The notes under the pieces: model-generated
What the model was told of the DNA's origin: nothing
Databases searched by the model: none
The model's input: only the letters and a program-made list of their open reading frames with translations
NCBI RefSeq assembly: GCF_020447305.1
Contig: NZ_CP095732.1
Coordinates: 1,396,501 to 1,460,500, forward strand
Length of the DNA stretch: 64,000 bases
Source of the DNA: Abyssibius alkaniclasticus
GTDB taxonomy: Bacteria > Pseudomonadota > Alphaproteobacteria > Rhodobacterales > Rhodobacteraceae
Reading direction: 5' to 3'
Part shown: positions 54,127-63,294 of the stretch, one piece after another
How the letters are laid out: each line of letters starts with the position of its first letter
Numbering within the stretch: the first letter of the stretch is position 1
Program-made: the position numbers and the translations under genes

Positions 54127-55179
54127 ATGAAAACCATCAAGGGTCCGGCGCTGTTCTTGGCGCAGTTTGCAGGCGATGACGCCCCGTTCAACACTTGGGA
54201 TGGCATCACCAAATGGGCGGCCGATTGTGGCTATAAGGGCGTGCAGGTGCCAAGCTGGGATGCGCGCTTCATCGACCTTGCCCGCGCCGCCGAAAGCAAG
54301 GATTACTGCGACACGTTCAAGGGGCAGGCGGCTGAAAACGGCATTGAGGTGACCGAGCTTTCCACCCATTTGCAGGGCCAGCTTGTGGCCGTTCACCCCG
54401 CCTATGACGCGGCTTTTGACGGGTTTGCAGCGCCGGAAGTGCGTGGCAACCCCGCAGCACGGCAGGTTTGGGCGGTTGATCAGGTGAAAAAGGCCATCAC
54501 TGCCAGCCGCAATCTGGGCATTTCGGCCCATGCCACGTTTTCGGGTGCTTTGGCCTGGCCCTATGTCTATCCGTGGCCGCAGCGCCCGGCAGGGCTGGTG
54601 GAAACCGCCTTTGACGAATTGGCCGCCCGCTGGCGCCCGATTCTGGACCATGCCGAGGAAAACGGTGTGGATGTCTGCTATGAAATCCACCCCGGCGAAG
54701 ACCTGCATGACGGTGTGACCTTTGAGATGTTTCTGGAGCGTGTGGGCAACCATGCGCGCTGCAACATGCTGTATGACCCGTCGCATTATGTGCTGCAATG
54801 CCTTGATTATATTGACAATATCGACATCTACAAAGACCGGATCAAAATGTTCCATGTCAAGGATGCCGAGTTCAACCCGACAGGGCGGCAGGGCGTTTAT
54901 GGCGGCTTTCAGTCATGGGTCAACCGCGCCGGGCGCTTCCGCAGCCTGGGCGACGGGCAGGTCGATTTCGGGGCGATCTTCTCGAAAATGGCCGCCAATG
55001 GCTTTGACGGCTGGGCCGTTGTCGAATGGGAATGCGCCATCAAACACCCCGAGGACGGGGCGCGCGAAGGGGCGCGGTTTGTGGCCGATCACATCATCCG
55101 CGTGACCGAACGCGCCTTTGACGATTTCGCCGATGGTGGAACGGATGAGGCGGCCAACCGCAAAATGCTGGGGATATGA
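54127..55179 (+). CDS. TIM-barrel sugar isomerase/epimerase (AP endonuclease 2 family)
   Basis: A 350-residue protein of the xylose-isomerase-like TIM barrel family. Likely metal residues are in CYEIHPGEDLHDG (Glu, His), MLYDPSHYVLQ (Asp, His), FHVKDAEF (His, Asp) and AVVEWEC (Glu). Such enzymes epimerise or isomerise ketoses, inosose or hydroxy-sugar intermediates. The GGGAG ribosome site decides the start at 54127. The stop overlaps the dehydrogenase gene by ATGA; together they look like a sugar-modifying pair. The substrate is unknown. Confidence 0.85.
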   Translation: MKTIKGPALFLAQFAGDDAPFNTWDGITKWAADCGYKGVQVPSWDARFIDLARAAESKDYCDTFKGQAAENGIEVTELSTHLQGQLVAVHPAYDAAFDGFAAPEVRGNPAARQVWAVDQVKKAITASRNLGISAHATFSGALAWPYVYPWPQRPAGLVETAFDELAARWRPILDHAEENGVDVCYEIHPGEDLHDGVTFEMFLERVGNHARCNMLYDPSHYVLQCLDYIDNIDIYKDRIKMFHVKDAEFNPTGRQGVYGGFQSWVNRAGRFRSLGDGQVDFGAIFSKMAANGFDGWAVVEWECAIKHPEDGAREGARFVADHIIRVTERAFDDFADGGTDEAANRKMLGI

Positions 55180-56324
55180 CCATGACAAAAATTCGTTTGG
55201 GCATGGTTGGCGGCGGGAATGACGCCTTTATCGGCGGCGTTCACCGCATTGCCAGCCGCATTGATGGGCGGTTCGAACTGGTGGCCGGTGCGCTGTCTTC
55301 CACCCCCGAAAAATCGCGCGCCAGCGGGGCGGCTTTGGGGTTGGATGCGGCGCGCTGCTATGGGGACTTTACCGAAATGGCGGCAGCCGAGGCGGCGCGC
55401 GAGGATGGGATCGAGGCAGTGGCCATCGTCACCCCCAACCACATGCACTACCCGGCCGCCAAGGCGTTTTTGGACGTGGGAATCCATGTGATTTGCGACA
55501 AGCCGCTGACCGCAACGCCGGATGATGCCGCCGCGATGGCCAAGGCCGTGGCGGCAAGCGATGCGCTGTTCGTGTTGACGCATAATTACACGGGCTATCC
55601 GATGGTGCGCCAGGCCCGCGCGATGGTGGCGGCCGGCGAGATCGGCAAGGTGCGGCTCGTGCAGGCCGAATATCCGCAAGACTGGCTGACCGATGCGATC
55701 GAGGCCGAGGGCCAGAAACAGGCCGCATGGCGGGTGGACCCGGCGCGTTCGGGCGCCGGTGGCTCGATTGGTGATATCGGCACCCATGCCTATAACCTTG
55801 CCTGCTTTGTATCGGGCTTGAAAGGCGTGGAACTGGCCGCCGATTTGCACAGTTTCGGTGCCGGGCGGCAGTTGGATGACAACGCCCATATCATGCTGCG
55901 CTATGAAGGTGGCGCGCGGGGAATGCTGTGGTCGAGCCAGGTGGCGCCGGGCAATGAAAACGGTTTGCGCCTGCGCATCTATGGCGACAAGGGCGGGCTG
56001 GAATGGGCCCAGGAAGACCCGAACTATCTGTGGTTCACCCCGCATGGCGAGGCCAAGCGCCTGATCCGCCGCAACGGTGCCGGTGCGATGGATGCGGCCA
56101 ATGCCGTGTCGCGCATACCATCCGGCCACCCCGAAGGGTATCTGGAAGGCTTCGCCAATATCTATACCGCCGCCGCCGAAGCCATTCGCGCCGTGCAAAG
56201 CGGGGCAAGCCGCGCCGATGCAATGGGCCTGCTGCCCGGTATTGATGACGGGTTGGCGGGCATGGCCTTTATTGCCGCCTGCGTCGCCTCCAACCGCAAA
56301 AACGCCGCCTGGGTTGCACTATGA
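55176..56324 (+). CDS. Gfo/Idh/MocA-family NAD(P)-dependent oxidoreductase
   Basis: A 382-residue dehydrogenase. The Rossmann start is RLGMVGGGNDAFIGGVHR, followed by VTPNHMHYPAAKAFLDVG and the signature VICDKPLT (Lys of the EKP-type motif). The C-terminal domain has GGSIGDIGTHAYNLACF with the catalytic His. It would oxidise a sugar or polyol hydroxyl. It is coupled to the TIM-barrel gene and to the ABC ATPase gene by ATGA overlaps, so it acts on the imported compound. Confidence 0.87.
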   Translation: MTMTKIRLGMVGGGNDAFIGGVHRIASRIDGRFELVAGALSSTPEKSRASGAALGLDAARCYGDFTEMAAAEAAREDGIEAVAIVTPNHMHYPAAKAFLDVGIHVICDKPLTATPDDAAAMAKAVAASDALFVLTHNYTGYPMVRQARAMVAAGEIGKVRLVQAEYPQDWLTDAIEAEGQKQAAWRVDPARSGAGGSIGDIGTHAYNLACFVSGLKGVELAADLHSFGAGRQLDDNAHIMLRYEGGARGMLWSSQVAPGNENGLRLRIYGDKGGLEWAQEDPNYLWFTPHGEAKRLIRRNGAGAMDAANAVSRIPSGHPEGYLEGFANIYTAAAEAIRAVQSGASRADAMGLLPGIDDGLAGMAFIAACVASNRKNAAWVAL

Positions 56325-57871
56325 GCGCGCGGCCCAGACTTGCCCTGAAAGATATCCGGCGCAGCTTTGGGCCGATCGAGGTGCTGCATGGCGTGGGGCT
56401 TGAGCTTTACGCGGGCGAGGTTCATGCGCTGATTGGCGAGAACGGTGCCGGTAAATCGACCACCATGAAGATTTTGGCAGGCTACCAGCCGCCGACCAGC
56501 GGCGAGGTGCTGCTCGATGGTGCGCCGGTGGCCTTCAAATCGCTTCATGATGGCGAGGAGGCCGGGATCGTGATGATCCACCAGGAGTTCAACCTTGCCG
56601 AGCAGTTGACGGTGGAGCAGAACATCTTTCTGGGCCGCGAAATTCGCCGCGGGCTATTGGCCGACCGGGCAGAGATGCGCCGCCAGGCCAGGGAATATCT
56701 GGCAATGGTGCGCTGCGAGGTTGATCCGGCAACGCCTGTTTCGCGCCTGTCGAACTCTGACAAGCAGATGGTGGAAATCGCCAAGGCGCTGTCGCGCAAG
56801 GCCAGGGTGCTGGTGATGGACGAGCCAACCGCCGTGCTGACCAATGCCGAAGCCGCGATATTGTTCGAACAGGTCAGCCGGTTGCGCGATGCGGGCACGG
56901 CGATTTTGTTCACATCGCACAAGCTGGACGAGGTGAGCCTGCTGGCGGACCGTGTGACCGTGATGCGCGATGGTGCGGTTGTGCATTGCGGGCCGGCGCG
57001 TGAGCTGAGCGAAGATGACATGGCCACGAAAATGGTGGGGCGCGATGTGTCGGACCTGTTCCCAGAGAAGCCCGAAGCCGTGGCGGAGGGCGAGGTTGTG
57101 CTGCGCGTGCAGGGGCTGAGCGTGCCGCGCTTTGCCCATGACATAGCGTTCGAGCTGAAGCGCGGCGAAATTCTGGGCATTGCCGGGCTGATCGGCGCGG
57201 GCCGGACCGAGGCGATGGAAGGGCTGTGCGGGCTGCGCGCGGCCAGCATCGATTCGCTCGAAATTCTTGGCAAGCCCGTGAAAATGCGCAGCCCCGCAGA
57301 TGCCTTGCGCCACGGTCTGTGCTACCTCACCGAAGACCGCAAGCTGAAAGGGTTGCTGCTGGATTGGGGGATGCGCCCGAACCTGACCTTGCAGACTTTG
57401 GCCGAAAAATTTGGCCCCGTTTTCACCAAAACCGCCGATGAGGATGTGGCGCTGACCAGCGCCATTGCCGAGTTTGACATTCGCGCCGGGGCGCGCAGCG
57501 TGAAGGTTGGCAACCTGTCGGGCGGCAACCAGCAAAAGCTGCTTCTGGCCAAAACCATGCTGGCCGATCCGAAGATTCTGGTGATCGACGAGCCGACGCG
57601 CGGCATCGACATCGGCACCAAGCAGCAGATTTACGCCTTTCTGCGCGCGCTTGCCGCCAAGGGCCATGCGATCATCATGATCAGCTCGGAAATGCAGGAA
57701 TCAATCGGCCTTGCCGACCGTGTGCTGGTGCTGCGCCAGGGCCGGCTTGCGGGCGCGCTTTCAGGCGAAAACATAACCGAAGACGCAATTGTGAAGCTGG
57801 CTATGGGTGTCGGGGCAAAGCCCCTGACGCGCGCCGCAACAGCAGAAAACAACCCGATGGGAGCGATTTAA
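56321..57871 (+). CDS. Sugar ABC transporter ATPase, RbsA/XylG type
   Basis: A 516-residue protein with two fused ABC domains, as in carbohydrate uptake transporters 2. First domain: Walker A GENGAGKST, signature LSNSDKQMVEIAKAL (the degenerate LSNSD form), Walker B VMDEPTAVL. Second domain: degenerate Walker A GLIGAGRTE, signature LSGGNQQKLLLAK, Walker B VIDEPTRGIDIGTK. These features are typical, not defects. It powers uptake of the sugar bound by the last gene's product. Confidence 0.93.
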   Translation: MSARPRLALKDIRRSFGPIEVLHGVGLELYAGEVHALIGENGAGKSTTMKILAGYQPPTSGEVLLDGAPVAFKSLHDGEEAGIVMIHQEFNLAEQLTVEQNIFLGREIRRGLLADRAEMRRQAREYLAMVRCEVDPATPVSRLSNSDKQMVEIAKALSRKARVLVMDEPTAVLTNAEAAILFEQVSRLRDAGTAILFTSHKLDEVSLLADRVTVMRDGAVVHCGPARELSEDDMATKMVGRDVSDLFPEKPEAVAEGEVVLRVQGLSVPRFAHDIAFELKRGEILGIAGLIGAGRTEAMEGLCGLRAASIDSLEILGKPVKMRSPADALRHGLCYLTEDRKLKGLLLDWGMRPNLTLQTLAEKFGPVFTKTADEDVALTSAIAEFDIRAGARSVKVGNLSGGNQQKLLLAKTMLADPKILVIDEPTRGIDIGTKQQIYAFLRALAAKGHAIIMISSEMQESIGLADRVLVLRQGRLAGALSGENITEDAIVKLAMGVGAKPLTRAATAENNPMGAI

Positions 57872-57872
57872 G

Positions 57873-58874
57873 ATGTCGACAGTCAACGAAACCACTGGCG
57901 GCGGGAAGCTGTCGCGCCTCCCCTCGATGACCGTGCTTGGCCCCATTCTGGCGTTGGTGCTGCTTGTCATCGCGGGTGCGCTGATCAACGCCAACTTCCT
58001 GAGCGCGGGCAATATTACCAATGTGCTGGCGCGCTCGGCCTTTATTGGCATCATCGCGGTGGGCATGACCTTTGTGATTACCGCAGGCGGGCTGGACCTG
58101 TCGGTCGGCTCGATGGCGGCCTTCATTGCCGGGCTGATGATTCTGGTGATGAACGCCGCCCTGCCAAGCATGGGCATTGGCATTCCCATCGTGCTGCTGG
58201 GCATGGTCGTGGCGATCTTTGCGGGCATTCTGGCGGGGCTGCTCAACGGGTTCATGATAACCACGTTGCGCATTGAAGCCTTTATCGTAACGCTGGGCAC
58301 GATGGGGATTTACCGCAGCCTTGTTACATGGCTGGCCAATGGCGGCACGCTGTCGCTGGATTTCGAGCTGCGCACCTTTTACCGCCCGGTCTATTTCGAC
58401 GGGATTTTCGGCATTGCATGGCCGATCATCGTGTTCGCCATTGTGGTGATCTTGGGTGAAATCCTGATGAGCCGCACGGTGTTTGGCCGCCATTGCGCCG
58501 CCACCGGCAGCAATGAAGATGTGGCGCATTATTCCAACGTAAACGTCAGGCGCACACGGCTTTTGACCTATGCCATGCTGGGGCTTTTGGTTGGCGTGGC
58601 CACCATCATGTATGTGCCGCGGCTCGGCTCGGCCTCATCCTCGACAGGAGTGTTGTGGGAGCTGGAGGCGATTGCCGCGGTGATTATCGGCGGCACGGTG
58701 CTGAAGGGCGGGTTTGGCCGCGTCTGGGGCACGGTGCTTGGGGTGCTTATCCTTGGCCTGATCGAGAACATTCTGAACCTGACCGACTTTGTATCGCCCT
58801 ATCTGAACGGCGCGATTCAGGGGGTCATCATCATTCTCGCTGTGATTTTGCAGCGCGAACGCAAAACGTCCTGA
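57873..58874 (+). CDS. Sugar ABC transporter permease, RbsC/XylH type
   Basis: A 333-residue inner-membrane permease with about nine or ten hydrophobic segments. AVGMTFVITAGGLDLSVGS and GGTVLKGGFGRVWGTVLG are hallmark blocks of the ribose/xylose permease family. It starts one base after the ATPase gene ends and is expected to form a homodimeric channel. Confidence 0.92.
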   Translation: MSTVNETTGGGKLSRLPSMTVLGPILALVLLVIAGALINANFLSAGNITNVLARSAFIGIIAVGMTFVITAGGLDLSVGSMAAFIAGLMILVMNAALPSMGIGIPIVLLGMVVAIFAGILAGLLNGFMITTLRIEAFIVTLGTMGIYRSLVTWLANGGTLSLDFELRTFYRPVYFDGIFGIAWPIIVFAIVVILGEILMSRTVFGRHCAATGSNEDVAHYSNVNVRRTRLLTYAMLGLLVGVATIMYVPRLGSASSSTGVLWELEAIAAVIIGGTVLKGGFGRVWGTVLGVLILGLIENILNLTDFVSPYLNGAIQGVIIILAVILQRERKTS

Positions 58875-58909
58875 GGAGAGGGCGTTTCAACCACTGGAGG
58901 AGAAAAGCG

Positions 58910-59857
58910 TTGAATATATTCACAAAATCTGCAATCGCCGCATCGACAATGGTCACATTGGCCATGCCGGCTGTGGCGCAGGAATTTACGGTTGGCGTGT
59001 CCATTCCGGCAGCAACCCACGGCTGGGCGGGGGGCATGAACTTCTTTGCTCAGGAAACCGTGGCCCGTCTGGAAGCCACCTATCCGAATGTTGACCTTGT
59101 TCTGGCAACCGCTTCGGACCCGGCCGAGCAGGTCGCCGATATCGAGGATATGGTGGCCACGCGCGGCATTGACGCGCTGGTCGTTCTGCCCTTTGAATCT
59201 GAGCCGCTGACCGGCCCTGTGCAGGCCGTTGGCAATTCCGGTGTCTGGATCACGGTTGTTGACCGTGGCCTTTCGGTTGAGGGCATCGAAGACCTTTATG
59301 TTGCTGGCGACAATGAGGGCTTTGGCCGTGTATCGGGCGAATTCATGGTTGGCGCCATGCCCGAGGGTGGCAATATCGTCGTGCTGCGCGGCATTCCCAC
59401 AACCATCGACAATATGCGCGTTGACGGGTTCAATGCCGCAATCGAAGGTTCGGGCATCAACGTTCTGGCAATGGAACATGGCAACTGGAACCGCGATGAC
59501 AGCTTCACCGTGATGCAGGACTTCCTGTCGCGCTACCCTGAGATCGACGCGGTCTGGGCCTCGGATGACGATATGGCCATCGGTGTTCTGGCGGCGATTG
59601 AAGCGGCGGGCCGTGACGACATCCAGTTCGTTCTGGGCGGGGCCGGCATGAAAGAGATGATCGCCCGCACCCGCGATGGCGATGCGATGATCCCTGCCAA
59701 CGTCACCTATCCGCCCGCGATGATTGCCACGGCAATTGAAATGACGGTTGTGGGCCTGGTCTCGAATGCGCCGGTTTCGGGCACGTTTACCATTGGCTCG
59801 GTTCTGGTCACGCCGGAAAACGCCGCACAATACTACTATCCTGACAGCCCGTTCTGA
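58910..59857 (+). CDS. Sugar ABC transporter, periplasmic binding protein
   Basis: A 315-residue precursor. The signal peptide (LNIFTKSAIAASTMVTLAMP, cleavage after AVAQ) is followed by a type I sugar-binding fold (FTVGVSIPAATHGWAGG). The start is a TTG at 58910, since no ATG or GTG is suitably placed; a GGAGGAG sequence (58896-58902) seven bases upstream makes it convincing. ELEMENTS such as ALVVLPFESEPLT and GNIVVLRGIPTTIDN are of the ribose/xylose binding type. It ends the sugar operon and is followed by a terminator. Confidence 0.9.
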   Translation: MNIFTKSAIAASTMVTLAMPAVAQEFTVGVSIPAATHGWAGGMNFFAQETVARLEATYPNVDLVLATASDPAEQVADIEDMVATRGIDALVVLPFESEPLTGPVQAVGNSGVWITVVDRGLSVEGIEDLYVAGDNEGFGRVSGEFMVGAMPEGGNIVVLRGIPTTIDNMRVDGFNAAIEGSGINVLAMEHGNWNRDDSFTVMQDFLSRYPEIDAVWASDDDMAIGVLAAIEAAGRDDIQFVLGGAGMKEMIARTRDGDAMIPANVTYPPAMIATAIEMTVVGLVSNAPVSGTFTIGSVLVTPENAAQYYYPDSPF

Positions 59858-59874
59858 TCTGGGCTGACATGCCG

Positions 59875-59907
59875 CGCCGCCCGAAGCAATTCGGGCGGCG
59901 TTTGTGT
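59875..59907 (+). terminator. Intrinsic terminator of the sugar operon
   Basis: CGCCGCCCGAA pairs perfectly with TTCGGGCGGCG (11 bp) around GCAA and is followed by TTTGTGT. It starts 18 bases after the binding-protein stop. Confidence 0.83.
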
Positions 59908-59909
59908 GC

Positions 59910-61499
59910 CTAGCGCCAGGCGCCAGTGAGCAGGTTGCGGGTGACCTGTTCGACCGGGGCATCGCGGCGGATCAGCCCGGCCACCCATTCGCAGGTGCCT
60001 GCATTGAAGACCGCGCCGCGCCCGCGCCGATAATGCGCCATCATGCCGTTGCCGCGCGCCACGCGGGCAAGGGTTTCAGGTGACGTTTCGCCATGCACGA
60101 CCTCGGCAACCTCGCGCAGGTCATCCTGCCCGATGAAGGGGTCGGCATCATCCGGCCCGGTTGAATGGGCCAGCGTTGTGGCCGGGGCCATGCCGATAAT
60201 GGTCAGCCGCCCGTGCAGCCCGGTGTTTTTCGCGGGCGATGGCAGGCCATCGGCCATTGTGTAGTCGAGCCCGTCGACCTCGTAGCCAAAGATCGTGGCA
60301 TTCCGCCCCAGAACATCGCCATAGCCAAGCCCGGTGCCGGCCATTGCCCAATGCTGCGGGCGGTAGATGGTGAAGCCGCCGGCGCCATGCGCGGCGCACC
60401 GGCTCCAGCCCGCATAAACGCCGGCAGCACCTGTCAGCCCCATTGTGGCGGCGGCGGGGCGGCCAAGCGCGGGGCTGTCCCAATAGGTTGTGAGGCGGCG
60501 GCGGTTTGTGGTCGGGTCTTCGGCAGCGCGGCTTTTATAGCAGGTCTGGGTCAGCCCATCGGCGGATAGCCGCGTTTGCCAGAAGAAATTGCCCGCAAAG
60601 CGCGCAAGCTGGCCACCCGCATCGAGCCAGGCATCGAGATGGTCGCGCATCTCCCATGTCCAGTATTCATCATGGCCGACGATGGTGACACGCTCGTAAC
60701 CCGCAAGCGCCTCGGCATCGCGGTGCAGGTCGTGCTGGGTGGTGTAGTCGAGCGTGATCCCCTCGGCCTCGGCCCAAAGCGCGAAGGGGCGCTCGAATGC
60801 CGCCCAGCCTGATGAGGCGTATTTCTTGGATATGCCGTTGGCGCGAGCAAATTCCATATGCGGATAGCGCGGGCGGGTCAGCGGCGGGCTGGCATGGGGA
60901 ATGCGCGGGGCGCCATCGGGCCAGCGCACAAACCCCGTGGCCCAGGGGCGCAGCAGCGAAACATCGGCGGCAAAGTCGCGCCCGTCCGGCCCGCACAGCC
61001 CCTGGTAATGGTTCGAGCCGCCCCAATCGTTATAGGCGCACCAAGTGCCGGTGGTCAGCAGCATCAGCACATCGGCTTTGGGCTGGTGGGCGGCACGGCG
61101 CAGCACGAACATATGCTCGGAGGCATGGCCCGCAATGGTGAGCGCGACACGGTAAACGCCCGAGCGCCAGTTGGCGGGGATCTCCATCGCCCAGCGTTTG
61201 GGCCAGTTGCAACCCTGCTGCGAACAGGTGGCGGGGGTGGGGGCCATGCCGCCGGGAATGGTGCCGCTGAACACGGTTTCGGGCGCAAGGCCGTCGCGCA
61301 TAATCGTCAGGCTGATCTCGGGTGAGGTGGCGATGGCGTGCAGTGCAAGCCGCTCGCCGGGGGCATAGCTGAGGCCGCCCGTATAGCCCCAGACTTGCGG
61401 GCGGGTTGGGTCGGCGCTGGCCATCTCATAATAATGGCCCATGACAGGCTCGCCGCTGTCATGGGGGCCTGCTACGAAGAAGCCGCGCAGGTCATTCAT
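59910..61499 (-). CDS. N,N-dimethylformamidase beta-subunit-like protein
   Basis: A 529-residue protein of the N,N-dimethylformamidase large-subunit family. Recognisable blocks are MLLTTGTWCAYNDWGGSNHYQ, VTIVGHDEYWTWEMRDHLDAW and LARFAGNFFWQTRL, the last belonging to the glutamine-amidotransferase-like domain of these enzymes. True DMFase hydrolyses dimethylformamide and needs a small alpha subunit; no such gene is beside it, so the natural substrate is probably another amide. Its ATG (61499) overlaps the S9 peptidase stop by eight bases, tying it to peptide degradation. Confidence 0.75.
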   Translation of the reverse strand: MNDLRGFFVAGPHDSGEPVMGHYYEMASADPTRPQVWGYTGGLSYAPGERLALHAIATSPEISLTIMRDGLAPETVFSGTIPGGMAPTPATCSQQGCNWPKRWAMEIPANWRSGVYRVALTIAGHASEHMFVLRRAAHQPKADVLMLLTTGTWCAYNDWGGSNHYQGLCGPDGRDFAADVSLLRPWATGFVRWPDGAPRIPHASPPLTRPRYPHMEFARANGISKKYASSGWAAFERPFALWAEAEGITLDYTTQHDLHRDAEALAGYERVTIVGHDEYWTWEMRDHLDAWLDAGGQLARFAGNFFWQTRLSADGLTQTCYKSRAAEDPTTNRRRLTTYWDSPALGRPAAATMGLTGAAGVYAGWSRCAAHGAGGFTIYRPQHWAMAGTGLGYGDVLGRNATIFGYEVDGLDYTMADGLPSPAKNTGLHGRLTIIGMAPATTLAHSTGPDDADPFIGQDDLREVAEVVHGETSPETLARVARGNGMMAHYRRGRGAVFNAGTCEWVAGLIRRDAPVEQVTRNLLTGAWR

Positions 61500-63291
61500 G
61501 GCCGAAAGCATCCTCCAGAAACTGCGCGCTGGCGGCAAGATATTGTGCCAGATTGCTGCGCCGTGTCACGCCGTGGCCCTCATCCGCAAACAGCAGCACC
61601 GTGTGGTTGATGCCCTTTTCCTGCATATCCTGCACCGCCACATGGGTGTTGGCGGGCCCGACATTGGTATCGGCCAGCCCATGCACCACCATCACCCGGC
61701 CTTTGATATTGTCAACAAAATTGCCGGGCGAGGCGTTGGCATATTTCTCGGGCAATTCTGCGGGGCTGCCGCCCATCATCTCTTCGGAATAGCTTTTGCC
61801 CCAGGGCATTTCGGTTTCGTTATAGTCGATATCGAGCTTATACATGCCGCACATGGGGATGGCGGCATTGACCAGATCGGCATGGCGGGTAATGGCATAC
61901 CAGCTTGAAAACCCGCCATAGCTGTTGCCCGCCACGGCAATGCGCCCCGGCTGCGCCAGCCCCAGCGCGATAACTGCTTCGGTTCCCGCGCGGATATCGG
62001 CCTGCTCGCGCCCGCCCCAGCCATCTTCCTTTACGCGCTTGCGCCAGGCCATGCCGCGCCCGGTAGAGCCACGGTAATTCGGGTCCAACACCGAATAGCC
62101 GCATGACAGCCAGAACTGGATTTTCGGATTGGTCCAGTCTTCCGAATGCCAGGTCGGGCCGCCATGCACATAGGTGACATGGCCGCGCGGCGTGCCTTTG
62201 GGCTTGTAAAGCCAGCCCTGCACGCGCGTGCCATCGGGCGATGTCCAGTGCAGGCTTTCGGGGCGGATACAGGCGGCGCCATGCGGGGCGCGCGCAATGG
62301 TTGTGCAGCGCCCGTCGGGGTGCAGGCGCAGAATTTCATGCGGCGCGCCCGCGTCATAGGCTTCAACAATCCAGCTACCATCGGGGTGGCTGCCAAGCGG
62401 CAGGATAGAGCCGCGGCCGGTGGGGTTGGCCAGCGGGGTGCGGCTGTGGCCTGCCAGCAGCTCGGGTGTGCAGCGTGAATCCGCATAGGCGATAACCGCG
62501 CAGCGCCCATCCGGCCCGGCGATCAGCCCTTGCGGGTTGAAATCAGCCGCTTCGGCCAGTGCTTCGGCCTTGTTGGTGGACAGGGTATAGCGGCCCACAT
62601 AATCGTTCGTTGTGCCCTCACCGATGAAAAGTATCGTATCGGCATCAAGCCATGCGCCGGTAATCGGGCTGGTGTCGGAGGCGCGCACAACCTCGCGCGC
62701 CTCGCTGCCATCGGCGCACATTATCCAAAGCTGCGTGGCCCCGGCGGGGCCGGACATGACACGCCACAGGATATGCGCGCCATCGGGCGAAAATTCGGCA
62801 CCGGATTCAAACGGGCCTTCCATTTTGTGCAAAACACGGCGCGTGTCGCTGGCTAGGTCTTGCACCCAGATCCAGCCGCCGGATGTGGGCTGGCCTGCGG
62901 TGTAGTCGTAATCGGCAATCCAGATCGCGCAGTTCCCATCGGGCGAGAACGCACCGCCAAACACATAATGGTCGCGCTGAGCATGGGTCAGCGGAGACTC
63001 TGCGCCATCGCGGCTGAGCAAAAACAACTGGTCACGCTCGCAGCTATCGGGCGAGCGGGCGAAAATGGCTTGGCTGCCATTATGATTGACGGCGCGGATA
63101 TAGGCATGGTCGCGGCTTGTCGTCAGCCGTTTGGGGGAAGCACTGCCATCGGTCGGGGCGCAGTAAATTTCGGTATTTTCATGCGGGCCGGCCCATGACC
63201 AGAACACCCAATTGCCATCGGCAGACACGTGCAGCGCCTCGATGCCGGGCAGGCTGGCCAAGAGGGCGGCGCGGGTTTCGATATCATCCAT
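61492..63291 (-). CDS. S9 family (prolyl oligopeptidase-type) peptidase
   Basis: A 599-residue enzyme with an N-terminal beta-propeller (WD-like repeats such as FSPDGNCAIWIADYD and FSPDGAHILWRV) and a C-terminal alpha/beta hydrolase. The nucleophile is in AGNSYGGFSSWY, the acid probably in HGLADTNVG, and the base in ADEGHGVTRRSN. No signal peptide is seen, so it is cytoplasmic and would cut imported oligopeptides. It starts three bases after the peptide-transporter ATPase gene ends. Confidence 0.88.
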   Translation of the reverse strand: MDDIETRAALLASLPGIEALHVSADGNWVFWSWAGPHENTEIYCAPTDGSASPKRLTTSRDHAYIRAVNHNGSQAIFARSPDSCERDQLFLLSRDGAESPLTHAQRDHYVFGGAFSPDGNCAIWIADYDYTAGQPTSGGWIWVQDLASDTRRVLHKMEGPFESGAEFSPDGAHILWRVMSGPAGATQLWIMCADGSEAREVVRASDTSPITGAWLDADTILFIGEGTTNDYVGRYTLSTNKAEALAEAADFNPQGLIAGPDGRCAVIAYADSRCTPELLAGHSRTPLANPTGRGSILPLGSHPDGSWIVEAYDAGAPHEILRLHPDGRCTTIARAPHGAACIRPESLHWTSPDGTRVQGWLYKPKGTPRGHVTYVHGGPTWHSEDWTNPKIQFWLSCGYSVLDPNYRGSTGRGMAWRKRVKEDGWGGREQADIRAGTEAVIALGLAQPGRIAVAGNSYGGFSSWYAITRHADLVNAAIPMCGMYKLDIDYNETEMPWGKSYSEEMMGGSPAELPEKYANASPGNFVDNIKGRVMVVHGLADTNVGPANTHVAVQDMQEKGINHTVLLFADEGHGVTRRSNLAQYLAASAQFLEDAFGHE

Positions 63292-63294
63292 AGT

